64,000 nucleotides of DNA from Pseudidiomarina piscicola (GTDB lineage Bacteria > Pseudomonadota > Gammaproteobacteria > Enterobacterales > Alteromonadaceae): NCBI RefSeq assembly GCF_902806985.1, contig NZ_CADCXY010000008.1:1-64000 (forward strand), given 5' to 3'. How positions within the stretch are numbered: the stretch's first letter is position 1; every line of letters begins with the position of its first letter. The position numbers and the translations under genes were made by a program. Below the pieces are notes generated by a model that made no database searches, had not been told where the DNA came from, and saw only the letters and a program-made list of their open reading frames with translations. Below are positions 24,190 to 34,394 of this stretch, one piece after another.

Positions 24190-25248
24190 GTGAATCGTAT
24201 CGCCGCAATTTCAGTAGCAGTATTAGCCGGTCTTTCTGCAACGGGGACCGCATATGCGCAATCCACGTCAGAAGAAGGCCAGTGGTACCTTGGTCCGCGT
24301 CTTGGTTCGTTTGGTACAGACTCTGACCGTGTTGCCATAGATAACAACCAACTTCGCACCTTTAAAGGCGGTTTTGATAGCGCTTTTGCTGGCCTAGAAG
24401 CTGGCTTCCAGTTTACGCCAGAGTGGGGCTATCGTGTCTACTACGATTACCTGCGTGGCGATCTGCATAATGCAGACTCTGCGACAGGCCGAGTCTTTGG
24501 TGTCGATGTTCTGTATAACTTTACCGACAATGTTTATGGTAGCTTAGGTATTAACAACACCGAACTTGGTGATGTTTCAAATCGCTTCTTGCGTGCTGGT
24601 GCCGGCTATCGCGAACAGTTGAATAGCAACTGGCAATTATTCGTTGAAGGTGCTGTGCAACAGAACGACGGTGACCTGACAGAATTCATGGTGATGACAG
24701 GTTTACGTTATTACTTCGGACAGTCGGCTGCACCAGCACCTGCGCCAACACCCGCTCCAGAGGCGGCACCTGTTGACTCAGATGGTGATGGTGTAATGGA
24801 CGCAAATGATCGTTGTCCGAACACACAGCCGGCCTATAAAGTCGATTCATACGGTTGTGTAATGTACCGTAATGAAACAGTGACGCATGAGCTACGTATC
24901 AACTTTGCGTTCGACTCTGCTGTGATTCCTACGGGCGAAAAAGCCGAAATCCAAGATACGGCTGAATTCTTGAAAGAGTTCCCACAATTGGATATTCGCA
25001 TCGAAGGTCACACTGATAGCGTTGGTACCGTTGAGTATAACCAAGGCTTATCAGAGCGTCGTGCTAAATCAGTAGGTGAAAGCCTGATTTCTGATTTCGG
25101 TATCGAGCAAGAGCGAGTAAGTACCATTGGTTTCAGTGAAAACCGCCCATTGGTGCCTAACAACTCTGCTGAGAACCGTGCGAAGAACCGTCGCATCGAA
25201 GCACAAATGTCGGTAACCAAAGAAGTTCCGATTAAAGAAGACAACTAA
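24190..25248 (+). CDS. OmpA-family outer membrane protein
   Basis: This is an abundant-type outer membrane protein that ties the outer membrane to peptidoglycan. From the GTG at 24190 (AAGGAG seven bases upstream) it has 352 residues: a signal peptide ending in TGTAYA, an eight-strand beta-barrel-like region to about 178, a Pro/Ala linker, a calcium-binding thrombospondin type 3-like motif (DSDGDGVMDANDRCP), and an OmpA C-terminal peptidoglycan-binding domain with GHTDSVG and NRRIE. A start 29 codons upstream would block the signal peptide. A terminator follows. Confidence 0.93.
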   Translation: MNRIAAISVAVLAGLSATGTAYAQSTSEEGQWYLGPRLGSFGTDSDRVAIDNNQLRTFKGGFDSAFAGLEAGFQFTPEWGYRVYYDYLRGDLHNADSATGRVFGVDVLYNFTDNVYGSLGINNTELGDVSNRFLRAGAGYREQLNSNWQLFVEGAVQQNDGDLTEFMVMTGLRYYFGQSAAPAPAPTPAPEAAPVDSDGDGVMDANDRCPNTQPAYKVDSYGCVMYRNETVTHELRINFAFDSAVIPTGEKAEIQDTAEFLKEFPQLDIRIEGHTDSVGTVEYNQGLSERRAKSVGESLISDFGIEQERVSTIGFSENRPLVPNNSAENRAKNRRIEAQMSVTKEVPIKEDN

Positions 25249-25265
25249 GTCTTTATTGCTGTTAG

Positions 25266-25303
25266 AAAAGGCGCGCTGAGCTCTGCTTAGTTGCGCCTTT
25301 TTT
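25266..25303 (+). terminator. Intrinsic terminator of the OmpA-family gene
   Basis: The stem AAAAGGCGC pairs with GCGCCTTTT, with a loop that contains a minor secondary stem, and is followed by a T-run. It lies 18 nt after the stop codon. Confidence 0.88.
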
Positions 25304-25330
25304 GTCTTAAACTGAGAACAAATAACCACC

Positions 25331-26062
25331 ATGACCAATAAACCAACCACACAAGACAACCTAAGTGACGCGCAAGAACAAGGCCGTTATATCCGCAAAG
25401 TTAGAAGCTTCGTAAAGCGCGAAGGGCGCTTAACCAAAGGACAAGCCGCAGCGCTTGCGCGCAGTTGGCCGACCATGGGGTTAGCGCACGCCGACGGTAT
25501 GTTAAACCTAGATGAGGTGTTTGGCAGAAGCGCTGAAACCATCGTGGAAATAGGTTTTGGCATGGGCCAGTCATTAGTTGCTATGGCTGCGGCAGCACCA
25601 GAAAAAAACTTTATTGGAATTGAAGTCCATCGGCCCGGTGTTGGGGCGTGTCTGCTAGAAGCTGAAGAGCAGAGGGTTACGAACTTACGAGTGTTTGAAC
25701 ACGATGCTGTCGAAGTACTCAATGACTGCATTGCTGATTCCGCGTTGGCCGGTGTCCAAGTGTTCTTTCCTGATCCCTGGCATAAAAAGCGCCACCACAA
25801 GCGACGTTTAATTCAGCCTGATTTTGTTGAACAGTTACGGTTGAAGTTGCAAAAAGGCGGGGTGTTACACCTAGCTACAGACTGGGAAAATTATGCGGAG
25901 CATATGCTTGAGGTAATGCGTTCTGCGCCGCAGTGGAAGAACTTGTCACCGACGAATGACTATATTCCAAGGCCCGAGGAACGCCCGTTAACCAAGTTTG
26001 AAAAACGCGGTGAGCGCCTTGGTCACGGCGTTTGGGATATGAAGTTCAGCCGCTGCGATTAA
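25331..26062 (+). CDS. trmB: tRNA (guanine46-N7)-methyltransferase TrmB
   Basis: TrmB adds the m7G46 methyl group in the variable loop of tRNA from S-adenosylmethionine. The 243-residue protein has the SAM-binding motif [20 protein letters not shown], and the family's [15 protein letters not shown]. The C-terminal [14 protein letters not shown] segment is also diagnostic. It stands near mutY and yggX as in E. coli, but here the OmpA-family gene lies between. It faces hemW with a 6-nt gap. Confidence 0.96.
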   Translation: MTNKPTTQDNLSDAQEQGRYIRKVRSFVKREGRLTKGQAAALARSWPTMGLAHADGMLNLDEVFGRSAETIVEIGFGMGQSLVAMAAAAPEKNFIGIEVHRPGVGACLLEAEEQRVTNLRVFEHDAVEVLNDCIADSALAGVQVFFPDPWHKKRHHKRRLIQPDFVEQLRLKLQKGGVLHLATDWENYAEHMLEVMRSAPQWKNLSPTNDYIPRPEERPLTKFEKRGERLGHGVWDMKFSRCD

Positions 26063-26068
26063 TGCGCG

Positions 26069-27208
26069 CTACACCATTTCATCAAGTATAGAATTGAGAA
26101 AACGGCGCCCAAGTGGCGTCGTCGACCAAAAGTCTTCGTTACTTGTCAGTAACCCTTTATCGATGGCAGGAGCTAAGGCCCGTTCGGCATGCTCTAGTGG
26201 CAAACCTGTACGATCAGCATACAAGCGCTTGTGCATTGGCTCATTGAGTCGTAAAAGGTTCATAAAGAACTCGAAGTTCAACTCGGCTTTGTCGACGTAC
26301 CATGTTCTATAGCGCAAGGGTTTAGATAAGTTTAAATAGCCCTGCGGATGCTTTATTTTTTCACAGCGAAGAATTTGCTCTTGTTCAATCAATGAAATCT
26401 TGCTGTGTGCCCCACAACCGATCCCTAAATAGTCGCCAAACTGCCAATAATTGCGGTTGTGTCGACTCTGGTGCCCGGGTTTTGCATAAGCACTCACTTC
26501 ATAATGTTGATAGCCCGCGGCGGCCAGCTTGTTGTGACCTTGTTGATAGATCTGCCAGAGCGTATCGTCGTCGGGCAGAGTCGGTGGACGGCTCGCAAAC
26601 GACGTATTGGGTTCGATAGTCAGTTGATACCAAGAAATATGTGGTGGGTCGAGCGCAATAATTTCATCTAGATCGGCCATGGCTTGGGCTAAACTTTGCT
26701 CTGGTAGGCCGTGCATGAGATCGAGATTATAGCTTGTTAGCCCTAGCTCTTTCGCATGGCAAGCTGCCGCGCGCGCCTGATCAGGATCGTGGATGCGGCC
26801 GAGTCGTTTGAGCTGCTCGGCGTGAAGACTTTGTATACCGATGGAAATTCGGTTCACTCCAGCATCGACAAAACCTTGGAACCGTTCTTTTTCGAAAGTC
26901 CCTGGGTTGGCTTCCAAGGTGATCTCACAGTCATCGGCGAGTACTAAATAGGATTCTATTCCACTAAGGAGTCGCTCAACTGCCGATGGAGTGAGTAGGC
27001 TCGGTGTGCCGCCGCCAATGAAAATACTCTGCAAAGGACGGTCTTGGACCCACTCGAGATCCGCGCGCAGGTCGTCCAGTAGGCGGCCTATGTAGGCTTC
27101 CTCGGGAACCCCGCCTTTTAAAGCGTGCGAGTTGAAGTCACAGTAGGGACATTTTTGTACACACCAAGGTATGTGCACATAAAGCGATAGCGGCGGTCGT
27201 TTCATCAT
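26069..27208 (-). CDS. hemW: HemW, radical SAM heme chaperone
   Basis: HemW belongs to the coproporphyrinogen oxidase-like radical SAM family and binds heme for insertion into respiratory enzymes; it does not replace HemN. The 379-residue protein has the cluster motif CVQKCPYC (Cys16, 20, 23) followed by DF, and GGGTPSLL. The extra N-terminal cysteine typical of HemN is absent. Its ATG overlaps the rdgB stop by 4 nt, the usual rdgB-hemW pair. Confidence 0.94.
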   Translation of the reverse strand: MMKRPPLSLYVHIPWCVQKCPYCDFNSHALKGGVPEEAYIGRLLDDLRADLEWVQDRPLQSIFIGGGTPSLLTPSAVERLLSGIESYLVLADDCEITLEANPGTFEKERFQGFVDAGVNRISIGIQSLHAEQLKRLGRIHDPDQARAAACHAKELGLTSYNLDLMHGLPEQSLAQAMADLDEIIALDPPHISWYQLTIEPNTSFASRPPTLPDDDTLWQIYQQGHNKLAAAGYQHYEVSAYAKPGHQSRHNRNYWQFGDYLGIGCGAHSKISLIEQEQILRCEKIKHPQGYLNLSKPLRYRTWYVDKAELNFEFFMNLLRLNEPMHKRLYADRTGLPLEHAERALAPAIDKGLLTSNEDFWSTTPLGRRFLNSILDEMV

Positions 27209-27798
27209 TGTGCTTGTAGGTGGTTGATGAATTGCTGCAAAGCCTGTCCACGATGACTAAGCGCTTGCTTCTTAGCAGTTGACAATTCTGCTGCGGTACA
27301 GCCTTCAGTAGCGATATAAAACACCGGGTCGTAACCGAAACCACCTTTGCCGCTGGGCTGCCTAGCTATTTCACCTTGCCACACACCGTGGCAAAGCACC
27401 GGCGTTGGGTCACTTGCATGACGCATAAAGGCGAGGACACAGTGAAAGCTAGCGGTACGTAACTCAACGGGGGTGTCCGCCAATGCGTCGAGTAACTTAG
27501 CAACGTTTTTGGCGTCAGTCGCTTGCGCACCAGCGTACCTAGCTGAATAAATGCCGGGTGCGCCTGCCAGAGCATCAACGGCTAGGCCCGAATCGTCTGC
27601 AAGGGCGGGAAGCCCAGTTTGTTGGGCTGCATGGCGAGCCTTAATAATGGCATTTTCGACAAAGCTCAGACCGTTTTCTTCGGCTTCTGCAAAGTTCCAC
27701 TCGCCCTGCGGCCGCACTTGCCAGTTTAATGGCTGCAATAGCGCCGTTAACTCACGAATTTTTCCTTGATTACCAGTAGCTAATACTATTTCTTGCAT
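27205..27798 (-). CDS. rdgB: Non-canonical purine NTP pyrophosphatase RdgB
   Basis: RdgB hydrolyses dITP, ITP and XTP to monophosphates and so keeps deaminated purines out of DNA and RNA. From the ATG at 27798 it has 197 residues, the same length as the E. coli protein. It begins with [17 protein letters not shown] and contains [11 protein letters not shown] and [11 protein letters not shown]. Longer upstream frames run into the divergent nhaP2 promoter region and are rejected. It is the first gene of the rdgB-hemW operon. Confidence 0.95.
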   Translation of the reverse strand: MQEIVLATGNQGKIRELTALLQPLNWQVRPQGEWNFAEAEENGLSFVENAIIKARHAAQQTGLPALADDSGLAVDALAGAPGIYSARYAGAQATDAKNVAKLLDALADTPVELRTASFHCVLAFMRHASDPTPVLCHGVWQGEIARQPSGKGGFGYDPVFYIATEGCTAAELSTAKKQALSHRGQALQQFINHLQAQ

Positions 27799-27869
27799 GA
27801 CATAGGACTTCGATTTCGGCACAATGGCTATAGTATAAGGCATCCAGACCAACGACCAAAGGAGAATTC

Positions 27870-29609
27870 TTGGGCGACTTAAATAGTGTAATGCTAATGA
27901 TGGGCTCATTGCTGTTAGTGAGTATTCTTGCCGCGGTGGTGTCATCGCAGCTAGGAGCACCATTGCTTTTAGTTTTTTTAGTCGTGGGTATGTTGGCGGG
28001 TGAAGAAGGCCTATTGGGAATTCAGTTTGATCAGCCCGAAGTGGCATTTTTAATTGGTTCTCTAGCTTTAGTGATTATTATTTTTGACGGCGGAATGCGC
28101 ACCAAAAGAGAGCGCTTTCGGGTGGCTCTGTGGCCAGCCATTAGCCTAGCGACAGTAGGCGTGGCGCTCACCTCGACACTGACCGCTGTTGGTGTCGTGT
28201 GGTTATTCGATATGCCGTGGCCCATCGCGTTGCTGATCGGCGCTATATTAAGCTCAACAGACGCGGCCGCAGTCTTTGGTATCTTTCAGTCACAGAACTT
28301 AAAAATAAAGCAAAGGGTTGCATCGACGCTAGAAATTGAATCGGGAACGAACGACCCGATGGCAGTGATTTTAACGATGACCATGACCACGTTAATCGCT
28401 TCGGGGCAAACCTTCTCATTGACTATTGTTAGCTTAGAAATAGCCCAACAGTTGGTGATTGGTTTCTGTGGTGGTTGGCTAGGCGGCCGGCTGTTTGTTT
28501 TTATGGTGAACAAAATCACCGCACAGTTTACTTTTTTTCCGTTAATGGCGGCTGCCAGTGCGGTGGTCGTTTTTGCGCTTACCTCGTCGTTAGGCGGCAG
28601 CGGTTTTTTAGCCGCTTATTTGATGGGCTATAAAATTGGTAATGCACGGCTACCGCAGTTAATTCATATGCTGCAAGTGCAAGACGGCTTGGCGTGGCTG
28701 AGTCAGATCATGATGTTCTTAATCTTAGGGTTGTTAGTAACGCCGTCTCACCTGATTGAGAATTTGCCCCTGTCGTTAAGTATTGCTGGAATCATGATTT
28801 TTGTTGTTCGTCCGGTTGCCGTGATGGCAAGTTTATTACCGTTTTCGTTCCCCATACGTGAGCAGTTATTTATCAGTTGGGTCGGGCTACGAGGCGCGGT
28901 ACCTATTATTTTGGCCTTATATCCATGGCTTGAAGGGTTGCCCGGTCAGGAGCTATTCTTCGACGTGGCTTTTGTTGTCGTGTTGGTGTCGCTGCTATTA
29001 CAAGGCTGGACCATAGCGCCCATGGCGCGCTGGTTAAAACTCGAGGTGCCACTAGAGGCTGAGCCTAGTCAACGTATGGCGTTAGACAAAGTAGGTAGCA
29101 ATGATCCTTTAGAGCTTTGGTCTTACGAAATTAGTGAGCGTTCGCCTGCTTGTGACCATTATTGGTACGAGCTCCGTTGGTCGGTTCCCTTGGAGTTTGT
29201 CGGATTAATTCGTGAAGGTGAATGGCTACAGCCGAGTGTCCGGCCAAAACTGCGGGAAAGCGATCACGTATTGGTGGTGGCGAAAGTACAGCATATTGAT
29301 GAAATCAGTCGCGTGCTTGCCGCCGGTGGTAAGGCTCGTTCGCTAAATAGCAGTGACTTCTTTGGTGACTTTACGCTCAATGGTGAATTAACGTTAGCCG
29401 ATGTCGCCAGCTTCTATCCCCTTGGCCAACTCAAAGAGAAGCAGAAATCCATGAGCTTACATGCTTACTTCTCGCAAAAGTTCCATCGACGCATGGTGGT
29501 GGGTGACCAATTGAAGCTTGGTAGCGTTCAGCTCACGATTCGAGAGCTGAACGAAGACAATGCAATTACCAAGGTTGGTGTGAAGTTATTAGAGACCGGC
29601 GAGGCTTAG
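27870..29609 (+). CDS. nhaP2: Potassium/proton antiporter of the NhaP2 (CvrA) family
   Basis: This is a 579-residue CPA1 cation/proton antiporter. About 400 residues of membrane helices include [10 protein letters not shown] and ESGTNDPMA, the ion-binding helices of NhaP proteins. A cytoplasmic TrkA-C-like domain (about 400-485) and a CorC/HlyC-like C-terminal domain follow. NhaP2 exports K+ or Na+ at low pH or high salt. The start is a rare TTG, supported by AAAGGAG five bases upstream. Its stop interlocks with that of the convergent DUF4426 gene. Confidence 0.92.
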   Translation: MGDLNSVMLMMGSLLLVSILAAVVSSQLGAPLLLVFLVVGMLAGEEGLLGIQFDQPEVAFLIGSLALVIIIFDGGMRTKRERFRVALWPAISLATVGVALTSTLTAVGVVWLFDMPWPIALLIGAILSSTDAAAVFGIFQSQNLKIKQRVASTLEIESGTNDPMAVILTMTMTTLIASGQTFSLTIVSLEIAQQLVIGFCGGWLGGRLFVFMVNKITAQFTFFPLMAAASAVVVFALTSSLGGSGFLAAYLMGYKIGNARLPQLIHMLQVQDGLAWLSQIMMFLILGLLVTPSHLIENLPLSLSIAGIMIFVVRPVAVMASLLPFSFPIREQLFISWVGLRGAVPIILALYPWLEGLPGQELFFDVAFVVVLVSLLLQGWTIAPMARWLKLEVPLEAEPSQRMALDKVGSNDPLELWSYEISERSPACDHYWYELRWSVPLEFVGLIREGEWLQPSVRPKLRESDHVLVVAKVQHIDEISRVLAAGGKARSLNSSDFFGDFTLNGELTLADVASFYPLGQLKEKQKSMSLHAYFSQKFHRRMVVGDQLKLGSVQLTIRELNEDNAITKVGVKLLETGEA

Positions 29610-30049
29610 TTACGCCAGAACTCTTGTGAAAAGCGTAGCTCTTGGCTTTGTCCATCTTTTGTTACGGTAATGAAAAACCGTAACGTTTCAAGGTTTGTAA
29701 ATGAAGTTTGGGCTAAGTAATACACTGCGTCACCCTCTACAACTTCTTGGAAGTCTAGCGGTTGTTGCATACTTAGCGGGTTCATCGCATACCCTTCGAC
29801 GGTAACTTGCTGCGCTGGTTTTCCCGCAACATCAGCCGCTAAAACCGCAATATTTAAAGTGGCAAGTGTTGCTGAGCGTTCTAAGCCGTACTGCTGCGCC
29901 ATCTCAGGGCGCAGCAAGGTTGAATTGAACGCATTGTAATGCACTTCCCACGGGCCTAAGCGTTTACTTTGCTCAGCGTGCGATTGAGCCGGCAGTAAGC
30001 TTGCTGCCAGCACAACCAGCATGACAGCGAAAAAGCCAAGTTTGCGCAT
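29606..30049 (-). CDS. Exported DUF4426 family protein
   Basis: From the ATG at 30049 (GGAG nine bases upstream) the product has 147 residues, with a signal peptide ending near QSHA; the mature part should be a small periplasmic beta protein. I recognise the family as DUF4426, often found downstream of yggT in marine gammaproteobacteria, with no established function. An earlier ATG at 30064 would add five residues and overlap yggT further. It is the last gene of the yggS-proC-yggT unit. Confidence 0.75.
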   Translation of the reverse strand: MRKLGFFAVMLVVLAASLLPAQSHAEQSKRLGPWEVHYNAFNSTLLRPEMAQQYGLERSATLATLNIAVLAADVAGKPAQQVTVEGYAMNPLSMQQPLDFQEVVEGDAVYYLAQTSFTNLETLRFFITVTKDGQSQELRFSQEFWRN

Positions 30050-30053
30050 AGCA

Positions 30054-30578
30054 TTACACTCCAATGACGATACGTAAGGCTTGAATTCCGATCACCAGAA
30101 CCAACACCGATAAGTCCAGGCCGCCGATAGGCGGAATGATTCGGCGGATCGGCGCTAAAAAAGGTTCGGTTAGCTGCACTAAAATCGCTTGCATAGGGTT
30201 GTACCCTTGGGCAAACCAACTTAGCAGGGCGCGGATAAGTACTACCCAAAATAGCAATTGTAAAAACTGGCTTACTGCACCCAATACGCCCATGAGAAGA
30301 ATATCACTCCAAATCATTGGGTAACCATGGGCGGCGTATAAGGCCATAAATTTACCAATACTGACCACCAACGCCAGCACAATTGTGGCAAGGTCCCACA
30401 CTCCAACCATCGGAATCGCTTTTCTTAATGGCAGTACTAACGGGTTCGTTACTTTTACGACAAATTGGCTAACAGGGTTGTAAAAGTCAGCGCGAGCCGC
30501 TTGTAACCAAACTCGCAGGATCACCACCATCAAAAATAGCTCAAAGACAATGGTGATCAGAAAACGCATAAGTTCCAT
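30054..30578 (-). CDS. yggT: YggT family membrane protein
   Basis: This is an integral inner-membrane protein of 174 residues with two copies of the YggT repeat, each having a pair of hydrophobic helices and an NP-containing segment (FYNPVSQFVVKVTNPL and YNPMQAILVQLTEPFL). The molecular role is not established; family members have been linked to osmotic stress and cell division. It lies 12 nt after proC, within the operon. Confidence 0.92.
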   Translation of the reverse strand: MELMRFLITIVFELFLMVVILRVWLQAARADFYNPVSQFVVKVTNPLVLPLRKAIPMVGVWDLATIVLALVVSIGKFMALYAAHGYPMIWSDILLMGVLGAVSQFLQLLFWVVLIRALLSWFAQGYNPMQAILVQLTEPFLAPIRRIIPPIGGLDLSVLVLVIGIQALRIVIGV

Positions 30579-30590
30579 AGTTTGTTGCCC

Positions 30591-31418
30591 TTAAAAGAGT
30601 TTCGCCATCTCTTGATTACGTTTAACGGCCGCTTTCACGGCATCATCAGAAGTTTTATCGAGGTCATGGGCTTGGTACTGTTCAACCCCTTTTGCCGTTG
30701 AGCCGCCTTTGCTGGTGACTTGTTTTCGTAAGTCTTCTAGCTCTAGCTCACTGGCTATTGCCATTTCTGCGGCGCCCAATGCTGTTTGTTGTACCATAGC
30801 TCGGGCTTTTTCTCGATCAAAACCGAGGTTTACGGCGGCCTTTTGCAAGCTCGCCATAAATTCAAAGAAGTAGGCTGGGCCGCTGCCGGCAACTGCACCG
30901 AGAATATCTAGCTCATCTTCATCGGCAACCCATAAGGTTTCACCCACGCCGTCGAATGCTTCGGTGATATAGGCTTTGTCGTCATCACTGACGCGGTCGT
31001 CGGCAACTAAACCGGACATTCCTTTACCCACCAACGAAGGGGTGTTTGGCATGACGCGAACCATACGAATGGTATCGCCTAAATAGCTACGGTATTTTTC
31101 AATACGGATGCCTGCGGCAATGGTAACAATGAGTTTATCGGCTAAGTTGCTTACTTGTTCGGTCAATGCGGCACACACATCGGCCATCAGCTGCGGTTTA
31201 ACAGCCAGCACAATAACGTCTGCAGCATTGGCAATCTCGGCATTATCGTGACTGGTATGGACGTTTAACGACTGCGCCATTTTTTCCAACTTACCAGCAC
31301 TTGGGTTACTTACAAAGATATGATCACTTGGATAGCCACTTGAAACCATTCCGCCAACGATACTTTGGGTCATGTTTCCTGCACCAATAAAGGCGATTTT
31401 ACGTGTCTGTGTGGTCAT
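30591..31418 (-). CDS. proC: Pyrroline-5-carboxylate reductase ProC
   Basis: ProC makes proline from pyrroline-5-carboxylate with NAD(P)H, the last step of proline synthesis. The 275-residue protein opens with the Rossmann motif FIGAGNMTQSIVGG and has VMPNTPSLVGKGMSGL and GSGPAYFFEF, both diagnostic. It overlaps yggS by 4 nt. proBA lies elsewhere in the window (20127-22489), so the pathway is split between two loci. Confidence 0.96.
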   Translation of the reverse strand: MTTQTRKIAFIGAGNMTQSIVGGMVSSGYPSDHIFVSNPSAGKLEKMAQSLNVHTSHDNAEIANAADVIVLAVKPQLMADVCAALTEQVSNLADKLIVTIAAGIRIEKYRSYLGDTIRMVRVMPNTPSLVGKGMSGLVADDRVSDDDKAYITEAFDGVGETLWVADEDELDILGAVAGSGPAYFFEFMASLQKAAVNLGFDREKARAMVQQTALGAAEMAIASELELEDLRKQVTSKGGSTAKGVEQYQAHDLDKTSDDAVKAAVKRNQEMAKLF

Positions 31419-32122
31419 TCATTACTCCTTGTTTGATCGCGGGCACCGAATAATGCAGTGCCAATACGCACCATTGTTGAGCCGGCTTTGATTGCCGACT
31501 CAAGGTCATTACTCATACCCATAGAAAGTGTATCTACTGTAGGATATTGGGATGCAAGCTCAGAATACAAGCGTTGCATAGTAGCGAAGCTCTGTTGCTG
31601 TTGTTGCGCGGAAGCTTCGGCCGCTGGAAGTGTCATTAAGCCGCGTAGCTTGAGGTTCGGTAACTGGGCCATTTCGCCAGCGAACTCGACCAGTTGCTCG
31701 GGCTGAATACCTGCTTTTGTTGATTCATCGTCTATATTTATCTGAATCAGGACATTTAAAGGGGGCGCATCTTGCGCTCGTTGCTGACTTAACCTGCGGG
31801 CGATCTTTAGTCGATCAATGCTGTGCACCCAAGCAAAGTGACTGGCGATATCGCGTGTCTTATTTGACTGAATAGGGCCGATAAAGTGCCAAACAATATC
31901 AGTGAGGTCGAGCAGCTGTTGCTGTTTTGTTAGCGCTTCTTGTAAATAGTTTTCACCAAACTGCTGTTGTCCAGCGTGATAGAGTGAACGTATGTCCGAG
32001 GCGGGTTTGGTTTTGCTTACAGCTAACAATTGCACCGATTCTGAACTACGATTGCTCTGTAGACAGGCAGATTCTATGCTGCTGCGGACTTCTTTTAAGC
32101 GGTCAACTATGCTATTCATCAT
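31415..32122 (-). CDS. yggS: PLP homeostasis protein YggS
   Basis: YggS (PLPBP) is a single-domain PLP-binding protein that affects vitamin B6 and amino acid homeostasis without known catalysis. From the ATG at 32122 it has 235 residues. The PLP lysine is in LLAVSKTKP, and HFIGPIQSNK and the closing STMVRIGTALFG are typical. A second ATG directly follows, and either may be used. Longer frames would overlap divergent pilT. The divergent pilT-yggS arrangement resembles the E. coli yggR-yggS one. Confidence 0.94.
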   Translation of the reverse strand: MMNSIVDRLKEVRSSIESACLQSNRSSESVQLLAVSKTKPASDIRSLYHAGQQQFGENYLQEALTKQQQLLDLTDIVWHFIGPIQSNKTRDIASHFAWVHSIDRLKIARRLSQQRAQDAPPLNVLIQINIDDESTKAGIQPEQLVEFAGEMAQLPNLKLRGLMTLPAAEASAQQQQQSFATMQRLYSELASQYPTVDTLSMGMSNDLESAIKAGSTMVRIGTALFGARDQTRSNE

Positions 32123-32156
32123 GTAACGGATCACCGATAACAATAAGAGAAATGGT

Positions 32157-33194
32157 ATGGATATAACAGAGTTACTAGGTTTTGCCGTCAAACATAATGC
32201 GTCAGACTTACATCTTTCGGCAGACTCACCGCCTATGATACGGGTTGATGGGGATGTTCGTAAAATTAATATTCCGGCGCTAGGTCATAAACAAGTGCAA
32301 GAACTTGTCTATGACATTATGAATGATCGTCAACGCAAGGAGTTTGAACAGAACTTTGAATGTGACTTTTCGTTTGAGCTGCCAGACTTAGCACGTTTTC
32401 GGGTGAACGTATTTATGCAGAATCGGGGCTGCGGCGCGGTCATGCGTACCATCCCGAGCGATATCCTATCGTTAGAGCAGTTAGGTTGCCCAGAAATATT
32501 TAAAACCATTGCGGACCAGCCGCGTGGGCTGGTACTGGTGACCGGCCCAACCGGTTCAGGTAAGTCAACTACACTGGCAGCCATGGTCGACTTCATCAAT
32601 GAAAACAAACACCATCATATCTTAACCATCGAAGACCCGATTGAGTTTGTGCACAATAATAAGCTAAGTTTGATCAATCAGCGTGAGGTGCATCGCGATA
32701 CTCACGGCTTCAGTGCTGCGCTACGTTCAGCGTTACGGGAGGACCCGGATGTTATCCTCGTTGGTGAAATGCGAGATCTGGAAACCATTCGATTGGCGAT
32801 GACAGCTGCAGAAACCGGCCATTTGGTTTTTGGTACCTTGCACACCACCTCAGCGCCGAAAACGATTGACCGGATCATTGATGTATTTCCCGGCGACGAA
32901 AAGCCGATGGTTCGTTCCATGTTGTCGGAGTCTTTACGCGCAGTGATATCGCAGACATTACTTAAACGTGTTGGCGGCGGCCGTGTCGCTGCACACGAAA
33001 TAATGATGGCTACGCCAGCCATTAAAAACTTGATTCGTGAAGACAAAGTAGCGCAGATGTACTCATCGATTCAGACCGGCGCGGCGCATGGTATGCAAAC
33101 CCTAGATCAAGGCTTACTCAACTTGCTCAATCAAGGGGTCGTTGCACGAGTTGAAGCGCGCGCGAAAGCGGCAAACAAAGAAGCGTTTAAATAG
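32157..33194 (+). CDS. pilT: Type IV pilus retraction ATPase PilT
   Basis: PilT is the hexameric ATPase that powers pilus retraction, twitching and DNA uptake. The 345-residue product has the usual length, Walker A GPTGSGKST (130-138), Walker B with DVILVGEMRD, the His box (TGHLVFGTLHTTSA) and the retraction-specific PAIKNLIRE motif near the C-terminus. pilU follows 33 nt later; no other pilus genes are in the window. Confidence 0.96.
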   Translation: MDITELLGFAVKHNASDLHLSADSPPMIRVDGDVRKINIPALGHKQVQELVYDIMNDRQRKEFEQNFECDFSFELPDLARFRVNVFMQNRGCGAVMRTIPSDILSLEQLGCPEIFKTIADQPRGLVLVTGPTGSGKSTTLAAMVDFINENKHHHILTIEDPIEFVHNNKLSLINQREVHRDTHGFSAALRSALREDPDVILVGEMRDLETIRLAMTAAETGHLVFGTLHTTSAPKTIDRIIDVFPGDEKPMVRSMLSESLRAVISQTLLKRVGGGRVAAHEIMMATPAIKNLIREDKVAQMYSSIQTGAAHGMQTLDQGLLNLLNQGVVARVEARAKAANKEAFK

Positions 33195-33227
33195 GCGTTG
33201 AAGCGCGAGTAAAAGCGAGGAACCACC

Positions 33228-34340
33228 ATGTTGTTAGATAAGTTGCTTAAGGTCATGATCGAAAAGGATGCTTCGGACCTGTTTATCTCCGCGGCGCTAC
33301 CACCAAGTGCGAAAGTGAATGGTGAATTACGTCATTTAAGTGAGCAGAAGCTCTCTGAGGAAGGCGCACTTGACCTCGTCAAAGAAGCGCTCGGCGAGAA
33401 GCACCTTGATGAATACTTGACGACCCATGAGGCTAACTTTGCGATTTTCCGCAAAGGTATTGGCCGTTTTCGGGTGAGTGCGTTTTGGCAGCGTCAACGT
33501 GCCGGTATGGTGGTTCGCCGTATCGTTACCGAGATCCCAACCGTCGAAGAGTTAAAGCTGCCAGAAGTACTTACCAAATTGATTATGGCCAAACGCGGTT
33601 TGATGCTCGTGGTCGGTGGTACAGGTACGGGTAAGTCGACCAGTTTAGCAGCGCTAATAGGGCATCGAAACCAAACTTCCAGAGGGCATATTCTGACCAT
33701 CGAAGATCCCGTTGAATTCGTTCATGAGCATGGTCACTCAATGATCACGCAACGTGAAGTAGGTACCGATACTGAGAGCTTTGAAGCGGCTCTTAAGAGC
33801 TCTCTGCGCCAGGCTCCCGACGTTATTTTAGTTGGTGAGATCCGCTCGCAAGAAGTTATGGAATACGCGCTAACCTTCGCCGAGACAGGGCATCTGTGTG
33901 TAGCAACCTTGCACGCAAACAATGCCAACCAAGCGATCGAACGCATCATGCACATGGTTCCCAAAGAAAAAGTTGGCAAATTAATGTTTGACCTCTCGCT
34001 GAACCTACGTGGAATTGTTGCACAGCAACTGGTTCCGACGAACGATGGTGGACGCATTGGAGCTTTTGAAGTGCTACTTAATAGTCCGATTGTGGCAGAG
34101 AAAATTGCCAAGAACGATATGGGCGAAATTAAGGAAATTATGGCCAAGTCGCGCGAGCTAGGCATGCAAACCTTCGACCAAGCCTTGTTTGATCTTTATA
34201 AAGCACGCAAAATTTCGTTCGAAGAAGCACTACGCCACTCAGATGCACCTAATGATTTGCGCTTGAAAATTAAACTGAGCGGTGAGTCAACACCGGGTGA
34301 CGAAGGCGGCTTGAAAGGTGTGACTGTCGATCTTGATTAA
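33228..34340 (+). CDS. pilU: PilT-dependent accessory retraction ATPase PilU
   Basis: PilU is a PilT paralogue that works together with PilT for forceful retraction. It has 370 residues with Walker A GGTGTGKST (130-138), DVILVGEIRS and a His box. An acidic, flexible C-terminal extension after about residue 335 distinguishes it from PilT. It is in an operon with pilT. Confidence 0.95.
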   Translation: MLLDKLLKVMIEKDASDLFISAALPPSAKVNGELRHLSEQKLSEEGALDLVKEALGEKHLDEYLTTHEANFAIFRKGIGRFRVSAFWQRQRAGMVVRRIVTEIPTVEELKLPEVLTKLIMAKRGLMLVVGGTGTGKSTSLAALIGHRNQTSRGHILTIEDPVEFVHEHGHSMITQREVGTDTESFEAALKSSLRQAPDVILVGEIRSQEVMEYALTFAETGHLCVATLHANNANQAIERIMHMVPKEKVGKLMFDLSLNLRGIVAQQLVPTNDGGRIGAFEVLLNSPIVAEKIAKNDMGEIKEIMAKSRELGMQTFDQALFDLYKARKISFEEALRHSDAPNDLRLKIKLSGESTPGDEGGLKGVTVDLD

Positions 34341-34351
34341 CTTCGAGTAAA

Positions 34352-34382
34352 CTACCGCCCTTAATTTAAAGTGCTGCGGTAG
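34352..34382 (+). promoter_or_regulatory. Hairpin between pilU and tsaD
   Basis: A perfect 7-bp stem (34352-34358 with 34376-34382) lies in the 54-bp gap, ending 12 nt before the tsaD ATG. There is no T-run after it. It may mark the pilTU transcript end or influence tsaD translation. Confidence 0.35.
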
Positions 34383-34394
34383 ACGAGGTGAAAC

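Noticed and set aside
27799-28047. 83-residue N-terminal extension of RdgB
   Set aside because: It overlaps the divergent nhaP2 gene and its ribosome site; RdgB from ATG 27798 has exactly the known length.
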